From NCBI GenBank assembly GCA_947462865.1, contig CANHRW010000062.1:1-9686 (forward strand): DNA of 9,686 nt, given 5' to 3'. The translations under genes and the position numbers were made by a program. The DNA comes from Bacteroidota bacterium (GTDB taxonomy: Bacteria > Bacteroidota > Bacteroidia > UKL13-3). This document shows, one piece after another, positions 7,229 to 9,686 of this stretch. The notes under the pieces were generated by a model that worked only from the letters and a program-made list of their open reading frames with translations, was not told where the DNA came from and did not search any database. Every line of letters starts with the position of its first letter. Position 1 is the stretch's first letter.

Positions 7229-8827
7229 AATTTCATCTACAAAATCATAAGAATATTTCAAACGGTTCGCTACCTGAAATTCAAACAGGTGTTTTTTCAG
7301 ATTTGGTACCGCATTTTGAATCAATTTGGACTTTTGAATTCAGTTCATTTTTCTAAGCAGGATCTATTACTGGGTACTGATTTTTTTGCAATTCCTTTTA
7401 TTGTTCCAACTCCAAAATACAGTGAGGGCAATACATTTCAATTTCTCAATCTCAGTAAATCATTTGAAGGCTCAATCAATTGGAATGAGCAAGAATACGG
7501 CAAGCTGTGGAATTATAATCTTCAGTATTTAGATTGTATTAACCAGTCCGATATCACTAAAGATACAGCCCTGTCAATCATAGCGTCTTTTTGTCAAGCA
7601 TTGCAATTAGGAATTATTCAAAATGAACCATATCCGGCCTCGCTCAGAATTTTTAATTTAATTAAATTTATTCATAGAACCAATCAGGACAATGCTATTG
7701 TTACCAAGTTGTTATTTCAACAAATACAATACTTAAATACCCATAAAGAATACCATATATTAGGTAATCATTTACTTGAAAATGCTTTTGCATTAGTGGC
7801 TGCCGCATTGGTTACACAGAATAAACAATTGTACAATTCAGCTTCACAATTACTACTAACAGAACTTGACGAACAAATTTTAGAAGATGGTGCACATTTT
7901 GAACGATCGGCCATGTACCATTGCATTCTTTTAGAGCGTTTATTGGATTGCATCAGTTTATTAGAAAAAAACAATACCAATCAAACTAAACCATTCAAAG
8001 AATTTTTGGTAAAAAAAGCAGAGCTGATGTTGGGTTGGTTAAAAGTAATTTGTTTTCAAAATGGTGATATACCGCTCTTCAACGATGCAGCTTATGGCAT
8101 CAGTGCTCAACCCAAAGAATTGTTTAACTATGCCCTAAAATTGCAATTGCAGCCCATTACAATTCAACTAAATGAATCAGGATATAGGAAATTCTGCTCA
8201 GCGCACTTTGAAACCATTATAGATGTATGTGGCATAGAGCCGAGCTACCAACCTGGTCATGCACATGCCGATTCTACTAGCTTTATTTGTTATGTAAAGC
8301 AGTTGCCTTTTTTAGTTGAAACAGGAACATCAACCTATCAGATTGGTGCCGTCAGGAGCAATGAAAGAAGTTCTGCTGCACACAATGTTGTTGTGGTTAA
8401 CCAAACCAATTCAGCAGATGTTTGGGGTGGTTTTAGAGTAGGCAAAAGACCTTTGGTTACTATTAAAAGCGAAACAGAACAAACCATTTGTCTAACCCAC
8501 AATGCATACAGGAAATTTGGCGTCAAACAATTTCAAAGACAATTTCAATTGAGCAATCAATTGATTATTTTAGATGAAGTACAGGCATCTAAACCATTAC
8601 ATTCTGTGATTGCTTATTTCCATTTTCATCCATCTGTATTGCCTCAATTAGATGTTCAAAAACTGATCATCAATACTTCTGTAGCAGATTTGAATTTTGA
8701 AGGGGCATCTAAAATAGAATTGGAGTCTTACCCTTATGCAGAGGCTTTTAATCAAACCCAACCAGCTTTGAGGGCCAAAGTTCATTTCCAAACTAAATTA
8801 CAAACCATTATTTCAATCAAACCATGA
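7226..8827 (+). CDS. Heparinase II/III-like (alginate lyase-like) family protein
   Basis: The 533-aa protein has an N-terminal (alpha/alpha) toroid (about 85-310) and a C-terminal heparinase II/III beta-sandwich (about 330-515). Landmarks are NEQEYGKLWNYNLQYLD (87-103), PYPASLRIFN (135-144), GNHLLENA (180-187), LEDGAHFERSAMYH (219-232), FNDAAYG (285-291), YQPGHAHADS (341-350) and RSSAAHN (381-387). N181, H182, E185, Y231 and H345 or H347 line up with catalytic Asn/His/Glu/Tyr/His positions I recall from heparinase II and PL17 lyases, so the site looks intact. The family cleaves uronic acid polymers by beta-elimination; the related dermatan sulfate epimerase uses the same scaffold to epimerise uronic acid C5. 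No signal peptide is seen: the N-terminus is hydrophobic but dotted with Lys/Arg. Its place among biosynthetic genes points to glycan modification or editing. The predicted start is TTG at 7226; there is no other Met until residue 230. Confidence 0.88.
   Translation: MNFIYKIIRIFQTVRYLKFKQVFFQIWYRILNQFGLLNSVHFSKQDLLLGTDFFAIPFIVPTPKYSEGNTFQFLNLSKSFEGSINWNEQEYGKLWNYNLQYLDCINQSDITKDTALSIIASFCQALQLGIIQNEPYPASLRIFNLIKFIHRTNQDNAIVTKLLFQQIQYLNTHKEYHILGNHLLENAFALVAAALVTQNKQLYNSASQLLLTELDEQILEDGAHFERSAMYHCILLERLLDCISLLEKNNTNQTKPFKEFLVKKAELMLGWLKVICFQNGDIPLFNDAAYGISAQPKELFNYALKLQLQPITIQLNESGYRKFCSAHFETIIDVCGIEPSYQPGHAHADSTSFICYVKQLPFLVETGTSTYQIGAVRSNERSSAAHNVVVVNQTNSADVWGGFRVGKRPLVTIKSETEQTICLTHNAYRKFGVKQFQRQFQLSNQLIILDEVQASKPLHSVIAYFHFHPSVLPQLDVQKLIINTSVADLNFEGASKIELESYPYAEAFNQTQPALRAKVHFQTKLQTIISIKP
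8824..8827 (+). other. ATGA start/stop overlap between heparinase-like gene and second glycosyltransferase
   Basis: ATG at 8824-8826 and TGA at 8825-8827 overlap in the classic four-base form, suggesting translational coupling of the two products. The downstream reading is supported by immediate GT4 homology signals in the first 25 residues. Confidence 0.85.
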
Positions 8828-9686
8828 GCAGGCGTATTTTGTATTTGAGTTTTTATTTTGAACCTGATTTGTGTGCTGGTTCATTTCGCAATTCTCCATT
8901 GGTACATGAGTTGTCAAAACAGGCTGTTGAACTCAACACTAAAATAGATTTGCTGACAACATTGCCCAATAGGTATAAGAGTTTCGAAGTGGGTGCTGAT
9001 GAGTTTGAAGTCATTGGAAATTTAACTATCAGAAGGGCGCAAATACCAAAACACAAGAGTGGTTTCTTCGATCAAATACGCTCATTTTATGCCTATTACC
9101 AGTTTGTACAAAAGCATACCAAAGGCAAACAGTACGATTTGGTTGTTGCATCCTCTTCACGTCTATTTACAGCATTCTTAGCCAGGTTGCTTGCCATGCA
9201 TAACAACTGTAAACTATATTTAGATATCAGAGATATTTTTTCAGATACTATGAAAGATGTGAGTTTGCCTAAACCAATTAAATGGGTATTGATTCCAATG
9301 CTTGAACGCATAGAAAAATTCAGTTTTAAAAATGCGGCACATATTAATTTAATTTCTCAAGGTTTTGAATCTTATTTTAATAAGCATTATACCAAACCCA
9401 ATTTTACTTATTATTCTCATGGGGTAGATGATGAATTTATTGAACTAGGAGAAACAGATACCAAAACAGCAACAAAACCATATACCATTTTGTATGCAGG
9501 CAATATAGGAGAAGGGCAGGGCTTGCATGAAATTTTACCAGCTGCTGCTGCAAAGTTAGGTTCCGATTACCAATTTGTTATCTATGGAGATGGAGGCTGT
9601 AAACAATTATTAGAAGACCAAATCAAAAAGTTACAAATCAATAATATAGTTATCAATAAACCCATTCAGCGCAAAGATTTATTAAA
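8824..9686 (+). CDS. Glycosyltransferase family 4, WbuB-like (3' partial)
   Basis: The frame opens at ATG 8824 and runs without a stop to the window edge (287 codons plus two bases). GT4 proteins of this type are about 400 aa, so roughly the last 110-130 residues are missing, including the expected EX7E motif. The N-terminus has the LYLSFYFEPDLCAGSFRNSP segment (6-25), which resembles WbuB-type enzymes (YFxPDxGAGSFR). Further landmarks are LDIRDIFSDTM (133-143), the linker SHGVDDEFI (198-206) and the start of the donor domain at ILYAGNIGEGQGLHE (222-236), then FVIYGDGG (251-258). It probably adds one sugar to the lipid-linked repeat unit at the inner membrane. WbuB itself is linked to N-acetyl-L-fucosamine transfer, but the donor here cannot be inferred safely. 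Its ATG overlaps the TGA of the heparinase-like gene by four bases. Confidence 0.9.
   Translation, partial: MSRRILYLSFYFEPDLCAGSFRNSPLVHELSKQAVELNTKIDLLTTLPNRYKSFEVGADEFEVIGNLTIRRAQIPKHKSGFFDQIRSFYAYYQFVQKHTKGKQYDLVVASSSRLFTAFLARLLAMHNNCKLYLDIRDIFSDTMKDVSLPKPIKWVLIPMLERIEKFSFKNAAHINLISQGFESYFNKHYTKPNFTYYSHGVDDEFIELGETDTKTATKPYTILYAGNIGEGQGLHEILPAAAAKLGSDYQFVIYGDGGCKQLLEDQIKKLQINNIVINKPIQRKDLL

Noticed and set aside
1..9686. Mobile element, CRISPR, tRNA/rRNA, riboswitch or defence system.
   Set aside because: The window is almost wholly occupied by seven co-directional polysaccharide genes. No transposase, integrase, repeat array or RNA gene signature was seen, and there is no non-coding stretch longer than 12 bases.

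Overview
The window is a stretch of a surface-polysaccharide (O-antigen, capsule or exopolysaccharide) biosynthesis operon. It holds seven genes, all on the + strand and packed almost without gaps: five are complete, and one is cut by each window edge. The DNA is AT-rich (about 35-40% GC judged by eye from a few rows). Start codons are mostly preceded by A/T-rich sequence instead of clear Shine-Dalgarno motifs. Together with the protein sequence flavour this suggests a Bacteroidota member; that is an inference, and the genus cannot be told from the sequence.

Layout: (1) 2-895, the C-terminal three quarters of a DegT/DnrJ/EryC1/StrS-family PLP-dependent sugar aminotransferase. (2) 897-2060, a GT-B glycosyltransferase of family 4 type. 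(3) 2060-3982, an AsnB-like glutamine-dependent amidotransferase. (4) 3988-6114, a two-domain oxidoreductase: an MDR (alcohol-dehydrogenase-like) half fused to a Gfo/Idh/MocA half. (5) 6127-7218, a non-hydrolysing UDP-GlcNAc 2-epimerase. (6) 7226-8827, a heparinase II/III-like (alginate-lyase-like) protein that appears to start at TTG. (7) 8824 to the window end, a second family-4 glycosyltransferase, WbuB-like, that continues beyond the window. The largest gap is 12 nt and two junctions overlap (TAATG at 2058-2062, ATGA at 8824-8827), so the genes are very likely co-transcribed and partly translationally coupled. No promoter, terminator, RNA gene, mobile element or CRISPR array was found.

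Likely joint role: the aminotransferase and the 2-epimerase supply nucleotide-activated amino sugars (the epimerase giving UDP-ManNAc), and the two glycosyltransferases add sugars to a lipid-linked repeat unit. The middle block (amidotransferase, bi-domain oxidoreductase, heparinase-like protein) looks like a modification cassette for acidic sugars. One plausible reading is amidation of a hexuronic acid plus a lyase- or epimerase-type reaction on a uronic acid residue. From memory, such genes recur together in polysaccharide loci of unrelated bacteria, but the biochemistry of the bi-domain and heparinase-like partners is, to my knowledge, not settled. That cassette is the best candidate in this window for an under-described system.
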